Source: Rhodospirillaceae bacterium
GTDB lineage: Bacteria; Pseudomonadota; Alphaproteobacteria; Rhodospirillales; Casp-alpha2
DNA length: 64,000 nt
NCBI GenBank assembly: GCA_002706405.1
Contig: PALN01000045.1
Coordinates: 1 to 64,000 of the forward strand
Direction of reading: 5' to 3'
How positions within the stretch are numbered: position 1 is the stretch's first letter; each line of letters starts with the position of its first letter. This document shows, piece by piece, positions 15,836-24,853 of the stretch. The notes beneath the pieces were generated by a model. The model was not told the DNA's origin, made no database searches, and saw only the letters and a list, made by a program, of their open reading frames with translations. Position numbers and translations under genes: made by a program.

Positions 15836-17716
15836 TTGGCTGCCGCTAGGGTCGTATACACAACGACGTTCGTGCTCTATTGCCGGGCGCCCGAAGGCGA
15901 ATGGGTGCACCAGGGCGAGTGGGCTGAAACGGATGAGTTCGAAGCCCTGACCGCTGCGCACGACGCCGACGATCAAGCCAAATGGCAAGCCGTGCGTCTG
16001 ATGAACCGGCGCACCTACCCCGACGGCCGCCCGCCGCAGGAAACGATTTCCTGGATGACCGGCATTCCGCGGGCCGGAAAATCCAAGCCGCGGAGCAATG
16101 GAAACGGTGGCGGCGGAAACGGCGATGGCCACGCCGACGCAGGCAATGGCGCCACCGGCCAGCCGGCCGCCGAACGCGGCGCCCCGGGCAAGAAGCGCCG
16201 GAAGAAGCGCGCAGGTGGCGCCGAAAGCGCCGGCGAAGCCTATAAGAAGATCGCCAAACAGCATCTCGAAGCGACCGGCGCCATCGGCGGCAGCCATTCG
16301 GTCAAGCGGGCCGCGGAAGAAGCCGCGCAGCTTGAGGCCGAGGCCGACATGCCGCCGAAGTCGCCTCTCATCGCCATCGGCACCCGCCTGGTCACCGTGT
16401 TCATCATCACCGCCGTCATGACCTTTGCCGGGAAGATCCCGCTCGAGATTCTGCAGCGACAGTTGGTCACCGCCGGCTACGACATTCCCGGATTCATGAT
16501 TGCCGGACTTGTTCTGGGCTTCGCCATCGCCGCCTTGATCGTGGGTAAGATTCTCCTCAAGGAAGGCGATATCGAAACCCTGGCCCAGTATTTTCAGGAT
16601 GCCCGTCGCGATGGGCAGGACGACGACGACGAACTTGATGCCTACGATTCCGGGCTCGGCAGTTGGCGGGAAGATTCCCTTGGCGATGACCCCATGGGAG
16701 ACCTCGAGGGCGAGAGCACCGGCGACAGCGGACCGGGAGCGGGAGCGGGATCGGCACAGGCGGCGTCCGGGCTCGACTATCCGCCGGACAACGTGCCGAC
16801 GGAGCCGCGCAAGAGCATGCTCAAATTTCTTGAACTGGCCCTGAGCACGATCCGCACCCAATTGGCCAAACTCGACAAGTTGGGCAAGTTCGGGCTGAAC
16901 CTGTACCTCGCCGGGGCGGGCGACCAATTGGCCAAGCACAACGGCCTCGAAGCCCCCCATCGCAACGGCATGATTTCCGAGGCCATCGTCGCCATCGGCA
17001 CCAAGAAGGCCATGGCCGGGCCGTTCTGCGACAAGTTCGAAGAATATGAAAAGGATTCGAAAAGCCGCGCCATGATCGACGCCGGCCGGTCCGCCATGCA
17101 GCGCTTCATCGACGGCGACGCCAAGGCTTTCAGCGAACTGCCGGATATTCTTTCGAGCTTCACCTCCAACAAGGCGGCCAAGGCCTCGGCCCAAGGCGTC
17201 GTCGTGGTCATGTTCACGGATTTGGTGGGCTCGACCAAGATGACCCAGGAACTGGGCGACATGGGCGCCCAACAGGTCGTGCGCACCCATAACGCCATCG
17301 TGCGCAACGCCCTTGCCGCCTATCACGGTCGGGAGGTCAAACATACCGGCGACGGCATCATGGCCGTGTTCTCCAACGCCTCCAACGCCGTTGCCTCGAC
17401 CATGGTGATGCAACAGGAACTGGCCAAGCACAACGGCACGCAAGGCAACGTGCCGGTCAAGGTGCGCATCGGGCTGAACGCCGGCGCCGCGGTTCAGGAA
17501 GAAGACGATTTCTTCGGCACGACCGTGCAGCTTTCCGCCCGCGTGTGCGACAAGGCGGATGCCGAACAGATCTTCGTCACCCAATCCGTACGCGATCTGG
17601 TGACCGGCCACTCGATCCAATTCCGCGAAGCCGGCAACTTCGAGATGAAGGGCATCGAGCGTCCGGTGCCGGTTTATGAAGTGGTCTGGCGCGCAGAGCT
17701 TCAGGCGGCCGGCTAA
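15836..17716 (+). CDS. membrane-bound class III adenylate/guanylate cyclase
   Basis: Nucleotide cyclase of about 626 residues, starting at TTG 15836: AGGAG lies 8 bases upstream and the first residues of the family-like N-terminus (VVYTTTFVLYC) follow; no ATG fits. Order: a short N-terminal domain, a Gly/Lys-rich low-complexity linker, two membrane segments (LIAIGTRLVTVFIITAVMTF and IPGFMIAGLVLGFAIAALIV), an acidic linker, a helical region, then the cyclase domain in the last 180 residues. Metal-binding Asp residues occur in MFTDLVGST and HTGDGIMAVF. The usual transition-state Asn position reads VQLSARVCD, with Gln in place of Asn. The product is cAMP or cGMP; no partner is nearby. Confidence 0.85.
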   Translation: MAAARVVYTTTFVLYCRAPEGEWVHQGEWAETDEFEALTAAHDADDQAKWQAVRLMNRRTYPDGRPPQETISWMTGIPRAGKSKPRSNGNGGGGNGDGHADAGNGATGQPAAERGAPGKKRRKKRAGGAESAGEAYKKIAKQHLEATGAIGGSHSVKRAAEEAAQLEAEADMPPKSPLIAIGTRLVTVFIITAVMTFAGKIPLEILQRQLVTAGYDIPGFMIAGLVLGFAIAALIVGKILLKEGDIETLAQYFQDARRDGQDDDDELDAYDSGLGSWREDSLGDDPMGDLEGESTGDSGPGAGAGSAQAASGLDYPPDNVPTEPRKSMLKFLELALSTIRTQLAKLDKLGKFGLNLYLAGAGDQLAKHNGLEAPHRNGMISEAIVAIGTKKAMAGPFCDKFEEYEKDSKSRAMIDAGRSAMQRFIDGDAKAFSELPDILSSFTSNKAAKASAQGVVVVMFTDLVGSTKMTQELGDMGAQQVVRTHNAIVRNALAAYHGREVKHTGDGIMAVFSNASNAVASTMVMQQELAKHNGTQGNVPVKVRIGLNAGAAVQEEDDFFGTTVQLSARVCDKADAEQIFVTQSVRDLVTGHSIQFREAGNFEMKGIERPVPVYEVVWRAELQAAG

Positions 17717-17741
17717 GCCACATCTTCTCGCATTACGACGA

Positions 17742-18257
17742 TCAGGCGGCGGCGGCGCGGTGGCGCTGGCGCAGAACCGGTTCCGGCCCCCGCAATGCCG
17801 GCTGATAGGCATGGCGCAGTTCAGCAAGCGCCGCCTGCCAATCCGCTTCCAGCTTGTCCGCCGGGACGTCGCCCGCGACTTCCAAGGTATCGAACCCGCA
17901 GCGGTGCATGGCGCGGTATTGGTCGCGCAGCACGTCGCCCACGGCCCGCACCTCGCCCGTGTATCCCAGGCGCTCCTTCAGCATGCGGGCATAGGAATAG
18001 GCCCGGCCGTCAGCGAACTTGGGAAACTCAAGCGCCACCACGGCAAAGCGGGACAGGTCGTCCTTGATCGCTTCCGGCGACTGTCCGCTTTCCAGGCGAA
18101 TGCCCAGGCCGTCCTTGCGCGCGGCCAACGTGTTGTGTTCCGCCCGCCAGCGGGCCAGCGTCACGATCACTGGGCCCGTTTCCGGCACCGCATCATCGTC
18201 CGTCACATGGGTCCAGGTATCGGCAACGGTTTTCCCGTTCTTAAGCAGCTTTGTCAT
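17742..18257 (-). CDS. DUF934 protein associated with sulfite reductase
   Basis: A 171-residue protein of the DUF934 family, regularly found directly after cysI in alpha- and betaproteobacteria; its biochemical role is not defined. Recognisable parts are LARWRAEH, RFAVVALEFPKFADGRAYSYARMLKERLGY and VLRDQYRAMHRCGFDTLEV. The start at ATG 18257 lies inside the end of the sulfite reductase gene (17-base overlap), so the two are translationally linked. In many genomes cysH follows; here the operon ends instead. Confidence 0.85.
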   Translation of the reverse strand: MTKLLKNGKTVADTWTHVTDDDAVPETGPVIVTLARWRAEHNTLAARKDGLGIRLESGQSPEAIKDDLSRFAVVALEFPKFADGRAYSYARMLKERLGYTGEVRAVGDVLRDQYRAMHRCGFDTLEVAGDVPADKLEADWQAALAELRHAYQPALRGPEPVLRQRHRAAAA

Positions 18258-19902
18258 AAAGGCTCTCCTTGAAAGGCGCATCGCCGACGCGTCGGAAAGT
18301 ATCGATGAACCGTTCCTTCGGCTGGCGGATGGCAAGATAGGTGTTCACCACGGTCTCGACCGCATCGACAATCTCGGCGGCGGAGAACGCCGCGCCGATC
18401 TTGGTGCCGATGGCGGCATCTTCCCCGGGCGCACCGCCCAGGGTGATCTGGTAGTACTCCTGGTCCTTGCGGTCGACGCCCAGAATGCCGATGTGGCCCA
18501 CATGGTGATGGCCGCAGGCGTTGATGCAGCCGGAGATTTTCAAGCGCAGTTCTCCGATGTCGTACTGGCGGTCCAGATCCGCGAACCGGCGGCTGATCTG
18601 TTCGGCAACGGGAATGGAGCGCGCATTGGCGAGCGAGCAGAAATCCAGCCCCGGGCAGCAGATGATGTCTCCGATGTGATCCAGGTTGGCGTCGGCCAGC
18701 CCTTGGTCGCGCAGGCCCCGCCACAGGTCGTAAAGCTGCTCCTGGCGCACGTCGGGCAGCACCAGGTTCTGTTCGTGGGTCACCCGGATGCCGCCGATCG
18801 AGAACTTTTCCGCCAGGTCCGCAACGGCATCCATCTGGTCTGCCGACATGTCGCCAGGCGGCGCGCCCACGGGCTTCAGTGATATATTGGCGATGGCATA
18901 GCCGGCCACCTTGTGGCGCGCGACATTGACCCGCACCCAGGCATTGAAGTCCTTGTCCTCGAACCGGCGCGCGGTCAGGGCCGGCGGATCATCGGCAAGC
19001 GCCTCGTAGGCCGGCGGCTGAAAATAGGCGGCGATGCGATCGATTTCTTCGGCCGGAAGGTCAAGATCGCCGCCCCGGGTATCGAGGAATTCCTCTTCGA
19101 CCAGGCGGGTGAATTCCTCAACCCCCGTTTCGTGAACCAGAATTTTGATGCGCGCCTTGTACATGTTGTCGCGGCGCCCGAGCATGTTGTAGACGCGAAG
19201 CACCGCTTCCAGATAAGCGAGCAGATCGGCCTTGGCCACGAAGTCGCGGATCTTTTTGCCGATCATGGGCGTGCGGCCCAGGCCGCCGCCGACCCAAACT
19301 TCGAACCCGACCTCGCCCGCGTCGTTCTTCACGATGAACAGGCCGATATCGTGGAAACGCACGGCGGCGCGGTCGGCGCCGACCGCGCCCGAGACGGCGA
19401 TCTTGAACTTACGCGGCAGAAAGGTGAATTCCGGGTGGAAGGTCGACCACTGGCGGATGATCTCTGCAAAGATGCGGGGATCCTCGATCTCATCCGCCGT
19501 CACGCCCGCGTATTGGTCGGCAGTGGTGTTGCGGATGCAGTTGCCGGACGTCTGGATCGCATGCATCTCGACGCTCGCCAGTTCGTCCAGGATATCGGCG
19601 ACCTGGCTCAGCTTCGGCCAGTTGAACTGAATGTTCTGGCGCGTGGTGAAGTGGCCATAGCCCTTGTCATAGGTCCGCGCGATATGAGCGAGCTTGCGCA
19701 TCTGTACGGCGTTGAGTTGGCCGTAAGGAATGGCGACCCGCAGCATGTAGGCGTGGAGTTGCAGGTAGAGCCCGTTCTGCAGGCGCAGCGGGCGGAACTG
19801 TTCCTCGGCCAGGTCACCGGCCATACGGCGGGCGATTTGGCCGCGGAACTGCTCGACCCGGTCCTTGACCATGGCGTGATCGAATTCGTCGTAACGGTAC
19901 AT
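18241..19902 (-). CDS. cysI: nitrite/sulfite reductase, hemoprotein (siroheme, 4Fe-4S)
   Basis: A 553-residue siroheme/iron-sulfur reductase that converts sulfite to sulfide for cysteine synthesis. It has the two-fold ferredoxin-like repeats (FTTRQNIQFNWPKL; TSGNCIRNTTADQYAG) and the cofactor cysteines in CCPGLDFCSLAN and SGCINACGHHHVGH. A strong AGGAAAGA site precedes ATG 19902. It lies in an operon with siroheme synthase and DUF2849 upstream and DUF934 downstream, favouring sulfite over nitrite; no nitrate or nitrite transport gene is present. Confidence 0.9.
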   Translation of the reverse strand: MYRYDEFDHAMVKDRVEQFRGQIARRMAGDLAEEQFRPLRLQNGLYLQLHAYMLRVAIPYGQLNAVQMRKLAHIARTYDKGYGHFTTRQNIQFNWPKLSQVADILDELASVEMHAIQTSGNCIRNTTADQYAGVTADEIEDPRIFAEIIRQWSTFHPEFTFLPRKFKIAVSGAVGADRAAVRFHDIGLFIVKNDAGEVGFEVWVGGGLGRTPMIGKKIRDFVAKADLLAYLEAVLRVYNMLGRRDNMYKARIKILVHETGVEEFTRLVEEEFLDTRGGDLDLPAEEIDRIAAYFQPPAYEALADDPPALTARRFEDKDFNAWVRVNVARHKVAGYAIANISLKPVGAPPGDMSADQMDAVADLAEKFSIGGIRVTHEQNLVLPDVRQEQLYDLWRGLRDQGLADANLDHIGDIICCPGLDFCSLANARSIPVAEQISRRFADLDRQYDIGELRLKISGCINACGHHHVGHIGILGVDRKDQEYYQITLGGAPGEDAAIGTKIGAAFSAAEIVDAVETVVNTYLAIRQPKERFIDTFRRVGDAPFKESLYDKAA

Positions 19903-19945
19903 GTCGTTTCTTCTTTCCTTGCGAGATGCAGTCGCGGACGACCGG

Positions 19946-20299
19946 TCAGCCGGCGACGCCGTTCATGTGCGCATAGTCGGCTTCCGAGCCCATGCGCAGA
20001 TGATCGGGCACATCGGGGCGACCGAACTCGGGATGGGTGGAGGGGCCATAGGCGCGCAGCCGTTCGCGATAGCGCACGGGAGTCAACGCGCCGTTCAGAT
20101 CGGTAACCTCGATCAGGTAGGGACCGACCACCATGCTGGCCTTTTCCGCGGCCTTGGCCAGTTCTTGAAGAGTGCCGGCCTCTTCTTCGGCCGTGGCGAC
20201 ACGGGCGGCGTCGATATTGGGGGTCCAACCGCCGTCCTGCCCCAGGAAGATGACGACGCCGTCGGCGAGGCGGTTACCCGTAACAACCTGTAGAACCAT
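19946..20299 (-). CDS. DUF2849 family protein
   Basis: A 117-residue protein typical of the small DUF2849 family located between cysG and cysI in alphaproteobacteria. It begins VLQVVTGNRLADGVVIFL and contains VRYRERLRAYGPSTHPEF near the C-terminus. AAGGAA lies 7 bases before ATG 20299. Its role in sulfite reduction is inferred only from conserved gene order. Confidence 0.85.
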   Translation of the reverse strand: MVLQVVTGNRLADGVVIFLGQDGGWTPNIDAARVATAEEEAGTLQELAKAAEKASMVVGPYLIEVTDLNGALTPVRYRERLRAYGPSTHPEFGRPDVPDHLRMGSEADYAHMNGVAG

Positions 20300-20321
20300 C
20301 GTTTCGTTCCTTATTTCTGAA

Positions 20322-21725
20322 TTACACCGCGGCGGCGAGCGGCACCTGCCGCACGTCCGCAGGGACGACGCCGGCCAAGGCCGCGACGTCGCCGATTACG
20401 ATCAAGGCCGGTCCCGTGATCCCGTTCGCCCGCACCAGGGCATCCAGGCCGTGGACCCGGCCGGTGAAAACCCGCTGTTCCGGGCGGGTCCCGTTTTCGA
20501 TGACAGCGACGGGCGTGTCGGCAAGGCCGTGGCGGGAGAGATCGCCCGATAGCCTTGCGGCGCCGCCCACGCCCATGTAGATGGCCAGCGTGGCGCCCGA
20601 GTGCGCCAGCGCCGCCCAGTCGACATCCGGGGCATCGCCGTCGCCCTTATGACCGGTGACGAAGGTGACCGCCGAGGCATGGCCCCGATGGGTCAACGGA
20701 ATGCCGGTGGCGGCGGCGCAGGCCGTGGCGGCGGTGATGCCGGGCACGACTTCGGCGCGGATCCCGGCGGCAGTCAGAGCCTGCAGTTCCTCGCCGCCGC
20801 GCCCGAACACAAAGGGATCGCCGCCCTTGAGACGCACCACCCGTTTGCCCTGACGGGCCTGGGCAATGAGGATGTCGTTGATCTTATCCTGGGGCACCGG
20901 ATGATGGCCCGGAGTCTTGCCCACGTCGATGCGATCCGCGTCGCGCCGCGCAAGGTCAAGAATGCCGTCGCCGATCAGGCGGTCGTGAACGATCACGTCG
21001 GCCTGTTCCAGCAGCCGCTGGCCCCGCAGTGTCATGAGGTCCGCCGCGCCCGGCCCGGCGCCGACGATGTGGACGATGCCGTCCTCTGCCCGACCGCGGC
21101 GGTTGACGTAGGACAGCATGTCCTCGGCCGCGCCGGCTTCGTCACCGGCCAGCACACGGGCCGCGATCGGCCCGTCGAAGAACTTGTCCCAGAAGCGCAG
21201 GCGCGCCCGGCCCGCCGGCACCACGGCCTTTACCGCGCCCCGGAACCGTTCGGCGAACAGGGCCAGACGGCCCAGGTTGGGATGCAACAGGCGCTCGATG
21301 GCGGCCTTCACGCCCCGCGCCAGCACAGGCGCTGTTCCCCCCGACGACACGGCGACGGTGATGGCATCGCGTTCGATGATCGCCGGGGTAATGAAATCGG
21401 ACAGTTCCGGCCGATCGACCACGTTGACGGGCACGCCGGCCTTGCGCGCGGCGTCACTGACCTGACGGTCGACGGCGTCGATCCCCGTGGCGCCATAGGC
21501 CAAAGCGGCACCGGCGAGGTCCTCGGCCACTAAGGGCCGCGCCTGCCAGTCGACATCGCCCGCCTCGACCAGATCCAGGATCTCGTCATTGGCATCCGGG
21601 GCGACGACGGTCACACGCGCGCCGGCCTTCAGCAGCAAGCGCAGCTTGCGCACCGCGGCCTCACCGCCGCCGGCGATCAGCACGGGCCGGTCCTGCACCG
21701 CGAAGAAGATGGGAAACTGCCGCAT
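20322..21725 (-). CDS. cysG: siroheme synthase (multifunctional CysG)
   Basis: A 467-residue fusion converting uroporphyrinogen III to siroheme. The N-terminal 200 residues are the precorrin-2 dehydrogenase/ferrochelatase (VLIAGGGEAAVRKLRLLLKA; NVVDRPELSDFITPAI); the C-terminal part from about 215 is the SAM-dependent uroporphyrinogen methyltransferase (HIVGAGPGAADLMTLRG; VVRLKGGDPFVFGRGGEE; PGITAATACAAATGIPLTHR). It is the first gene of the sulfite reductase operon and supplies its cofactor. The upstream region is AT-rich and carries inverted repeats. Confidence 0.93.
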   Translation of the reverse strand: MRQFPIFFAVQDRPVLIAGGGEAAVRKLRLLLKAGARVTVVAPDANDEILDLVEAGDVDWQARPLVAEDLAGAALAYGATGIDAVDRQVSDAARKAGVPVNVVDRPELSDFITPAIIERDAITVAVSSGGTAPVLARGVKAAIERLLHPNLGRLALFAERFRGAVKAVVPAGRARLRFWDKFFDGPIAARVLAGDEAGAAEDMLSYVNRRGRAEDGIVHIVGAGPGAADLMTLRGQRLLEQADVIVHDRLIGDGILDLARRDADRIDVGKTPGHHPVPQDKINDILIAQARQGKRVVRLKGGDPFVFGRGGEELQALTAAGIRAEVVPGITAATACAAATGIPLTHRGHASAVTFVTGHKGDGDAPDVDWAALAHSGATLAIYMGVGGAARLSGDLSRHGLADTPVAVIENGTRPEQRVFTGRVHGLDALVRANGITGPALIVIGDVAALAGVVPADVRQVPLAAAV

Positions 21726-21812
21726 GAGTCGTTTGAACCTTGTCCTGCCTGGGGCGACGCTGAATTTGGCGAAAACTCAGGCCGTTGAGCTATTTTCGCA
21801 AAGTTATTCGTA

Positions 21813-21908
21813 GATTATGATCTAATCCACAATCAGAATGTGGTTCATAATCGTAAAATCGTCAATGTATTTGTAATTAATATTTTTAATACATTTAATT
21901 TATGTATT
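21813..21908. promoter_or_regulatory. AT-rich promoter region of the cysG operon with inverted repeats
   Basis: This stretch is far poorer in GC than its surroundings. GATTATGA (21813-21820) pairs with TCATAATC (21845-21852), with nested CCACA and TGTGG. ATGTATT occurs at 21865-21871 and 21902-21908, with its complement AATACAT at 21888-21894. It lies 90-180 bases upstream of cysG and is the natural place for the promoter and an activator site of the LysR type. Confidence 0.4.
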
Positions 21909-21918
21909 TTAAAGCCAT

Positions 21919-21945
21919 GAAAACCCGCGCGCGCAGACGGTTTTC
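21919..21945 (-). terminator. possible terminator hairpin after gamma-glutamyltransferase
   Basis: GAAAACC (21919-21925) and GGTTTTC (21939-21945) form a 7-bp stem around a GC-rich loop, 60 bases beyond the ggt stop on the minus strand. No run of T follows, so a terminator role is only possible. Confidence 0.3.
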
Positions 21946-22005
21946 AAGATTTCGTGAGGGGACCCGGCCGGGGCGGACGGCCCGTCAGCGGCGGAACCGG
22001 GCGGC

Positions 22006-23613
22006 CTAGACCGCCATCGCCATGCCGTCGCGGCCCGGGTCGGCACCGCCGTCCGCCTTGCCGTCCTTCAGGCGAATTGCATGCACGCCGGCAAAATGGA
22101 AATTGATGGGATAACGCCGGGTGCGATAACCGCGCCCGTTGAGGTCGGCCTCGACCGCGCGGGGGATGCGGTTGACGATTTCGATGATGTCGCTGGTGGC
22201 CGAGAACCGGGGCGCCGAGACAGCCTGCTGGGCATCCATGCCGAAGTCCACATGGTTGAGGATCGCCTGCAGCACGCCCATGGCGATATAGGTGCCGCCG
22301 GGAGCACCCACGATAAAGCGGGGTTGATCGCCGTCGAACAGGATGGTCGGCGCCATGGAGGTAAACCGCGCCTTGCCGGGGGCAAGAGAACCGACCTGCC
22401 CCGGCCGAGGATCGAACACGCCCATGCAGCCATTGTAGATAAAGCCGAGCCCGTCCGTAGTCACGCCCGACGGCATGCCGAGGGAATGGGTCAGGCTGAC
22501 GCAATCACCGGCCCGGTCGACGACGCATAGATGGGTCGTGTCCTTGCTTTCCTTATCACGGCCGACGCGAGGCACATGGGTGACCTCGCCCGCCTTGATG
22601 CGGGCCGCGCAGTCGGCGGCGTAACCCTTGTCCAGCAAGTGCGCCACCGGCACGTCGACGAAGCGCGGGTCGCCGACGCCCCGGTCCTTGTCGACGGTGG
22701 AAATCTTCATGGCCTCGGCGACCGTGCGGATGTAGTCGGGCGAGTTGTGGCCCATGGCCGCCAGGTCGAAATTTTCCAGGATATTCAGCATCTGCAGGAC
22801 CATGATCCCGCCGCCCGGCGGCGGGCAGGACGACACCCGAAGCCCCCGGTATTCGGACCACAGGGGTTCCGTTTCCTCAGGCCCGCAATTGGCGAGATCG
22901 GCGGCCGAGATCAGCCCGCCGTTGGCCGCCATGTCCGCGGCGATCTTTCCCGCGATTTCCCCTTGGTAGAAGTCGTCGGCGCCGTTGTTGGCGATGCGCT
23001 CCAGCGTCTGCGCCATGTCCGGGTTCTTGATCGTCATGCCCGGCGTCTTCAAGCTGCCGTCGGCGTTCAGGTAGGTCTTGGCCGTGGCCGGGCTGGCGCG
23101 CAGGTATTCGATATGCTGCACCCGGCCCGCCGGTTCTTCCTGCGTCCAAAAGCGGTGCATATGCGGGCGGATCATGTAGCCGTCCCGCGCCAGGGCGATG
23201 GCCGGCTTCAAAAGATCAGCGAGGGAACGGGTGCCGAAACGCGTCAGCGCCGTGTCCAATGCGCGGAGCGTTTCCGGCGTGGCGATCGCCTGATAGCCGA
23301 CTTCGTTGACGCGCCCCTTCAGGATGAAGCCGAAGCCGTCTTCGGCCTCTTTTTCCAGAAGGTCCTGCCACATGGTGTCGGTGACGGCGCCGGGGGCGCG
23401 GGCGTGAAAGTCGAGGCACAGATGCTGGCCGACGGACGGCAAGTACAGGTGCATGCTGCCAAACCCGGCGATGCCGCACATGAAAGGGTCGACCACCGTC
23501 TGCGCCAGGGCCGTCGCGACGGCGGCGTCCACGGCGTTGCCGCCCGACCTTAAGACCTCTGCGCCGACCTCAACCGGTTCCGGTTGCGGTGCGACCACCA
23601 TTCCCTGCGTCAT
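22006..23613 (-). CDS. gamma-glutamyltransferase family protein
   Basis: Ntn-hydrolase of the gamma-glutamyltransferase family, 535 residues. The N-terminal half has EVLRSGGNAVDAAVATALAQ and the mature small subunit would begin at the Thr of DTTHLCVVDRAGD, where autocleavage normally occurs; PSGVTTDGLGFIYNGCM and APGGTYIAMGVLQAIL follow. There is no signal peptide, so it is probably cytoplasmic. ATG 23613 gives a family-like N-terminus. It follows the NAGGN genes on the same strand by 89 bases, suggesting turnover of a glutamyl peptide, though the family also includes cephalosporin acylases. Confidence 0.88.
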   Translation of the reverse strand: MTQGMVVAPQPEPVEVGAEVLRSGGNAVDAAVATALAQTVVDPFMCGIAGFGSMHLYLPSVGQHLCLDFHARAPGAVTDTMWQDLLEKEAEDGFGFILKGRVNEVGYQAIATPETLRALDTALTRFGTRSLADLLKPAIALARDGYMIRPHMHRFWTQEEPAGRVQHIEYLRASPATAKTYLNADGSLKTPGMTIKNPDMAQTLERIANNGADDFYQGEIAGKIAADMAANGGLISAADLANCGPEETEPLWSEYRGLRVSSCPPPGGGIMVLQMLNILENFDLAAMGHNSPDYIRTVAEAMKISTVDKDRGVGDPRFVDVPVAHLLDKGYAADCAARIKAGEVTHVPRVGRDKESKDTTHLCVVDRAGDCVSLTHSLGMPSGVTTDGLGFIYNGCMGVFDPRPGQVGSLAPGKARFTSMAPTILFDGDQPRFIVGAPGGTYIAMGVLQAILNHVDFGMDAQQAVSAPRFSATSDIIEIVNRIPRAVEADLNGRGYRTRRYPINFHFAGVHAIRLKDGKADGGADPGRDGMAMAV

Positions 23614-23702
23614 GTTCCCCCCGTCCCTCGTTTGAGGGCGTCGTGTTCTCTCGCTATGTCCAGGGGAGCAGTCTCGCCCAGGCCGGCGGCCCCGGCAAGT
23701 CC

Positions 23703-24842
23703 CTACTGGGCGGCCTTGGCCGGCTTGTCCCGTTCCGTCGCCGGCAGATCGCCGAGCGGCCCGAGCGCATCCTTGTCGCGCAGGAACATGGGCTTGGATT
23801 GCATGTAGAGCGTCAGCAGCCGCGCCAGCGCCATCACCGAATCGAGATGCGTGCGCTCGTACCCGTGGGATGCATCCAGGGCGAAGCACAACAACGCGGT
23901 GCGGATGTCGTTGCCGGCCTCCAGCGCCGCCGCCGCGTCGGACCGGTAGAAGCGGAACACGTCGCGCGAATGTTCGATCCCGTGGCCCACGCACATGTCG
24001 ATCAGCGAACGCGACAGGTGCCAGTCGAAGGGCCCCGAGGAATCCTGCATGGCGATGGTGACACCGTATTCGGAGGTGTGCTGGCCCGGCGCGATGGTGC
24101 CGTTGTCGATGGACACAAGCTCCGCCACGTCGCCGTGCAGCACGGCCGAGGCGCCGACGCCGACTTCTTCCGTGATGGTGAACAGAAGATGACAGTCGAT
24201 AGGCAGGAGCCGGCCCGAACGCTTGACGGCCCGCGCCGCCGCCAGCACGGCGGCGACCCCGGCCTTGTCGTCCAGATGGCGCGAGAACACGAAACCGTTG
24301 GGCATGAACTCAGTCATGGGGTCGATGGAAATGGTGTCGCCGACGTTGATGCCCAGCGCCCGCACTTCGTGTTCGTAGCCGACCCGTTCGTCCAGACGCA
24401 ATTCAACCTCGGCCCAGTCCGTCGGCTGGGTGTCGATCGCTTCGTTATAGGTATGGCCCGATGCCTTGGCCGGCAGAATGGTGCCGCGGAACGTGCGCCC
24501 GCCGTCGGAATGAACCGTGCAGCGTGCCCCTTCAGCGAACCGCGACGACCAATGGCCGATCGGCACGACCTCGAGCCGCCCGCCCAGGCGGAAGCCCTTG
24601 ACCATGGCGCCCAGCGTGTCCAGATGGGCCGCGATGGCGCGGTCCGGCGACGCTTCCTTGCCCTTCAGGTCGGCGCGGATGGCGCCCCGGCGGGTCAACT
24701 CGAAAGGGATATCGAGTTCCTTCAGCTCTTCGCAGACCAGGCCGACGACCTCGTCCGTCATGCCGGTCGGGCTGGGCGTGGCCAAAAGCTTGGCCAGGAT
24801 TTCGACCATGTAGTCACGGTCAATGAAAAGGTCATACTTCAC
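23703..24842 (-). CDS. M42 family peptidase of the NAGGN osmoprotectant system
   Basis: A 379-residue M42-type metallopeptidase. Zinc ligands are visible in AAHLDTLGAMVKG, SRHLDDKAGVAAV, TITEEVGVGAS (the Glu pair), SIDNGT and DASHGYERTH. It lies 12 bases downstream of ngg and belongs to the subgroup regularly found with asnO and ngg, where it may recycle or trim the dipeptide. The precise substrate in such clusters is unproven. Confidence 0.88.
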   Translation of the reverse strand: MKYDLFIDRDYMVEILAKLLATPSPTGMTDEVVGLVCEELKELDIPFELTRRGAIRADLKGKEASPDRAIAAHLDTLGAMVKGFRLGGRLEVVPIGHWSSRFAEGARCTVHSDGGRTFRGTILPAKASGHTYNEAIDTQPTDWAEVELRLDERVGYEHEVRALGINVGDTISIDPMTEFMPNGFVFSRHLDDKAGVAAVLAAARAVKRSGRLLPIDCHLLFTITEEVGVGASAVLHGDVAELVSIDNGTIAPGQHTSEYGVTIAMQDSSGPFDWHLSRSLIDMCVGHGIEHSRDVFRFYRSDAAAALEAGNDIRTALLCFALDASHGYERTHLDSVMALARLLTLYMQSKPMFLRDKDALGPLGDLPATERDKPAKAAQ

Positions 24843-24853
24843 GCATTCACTCC

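Noticed and set aside
15716..17827. A 703-codon open frame on the minus strand opposite the cyclase
   Set aside because: The translation is Gly/His/Arg-rich without motifs, while the plus strand shows a clear cyclase domain and ribosome site.
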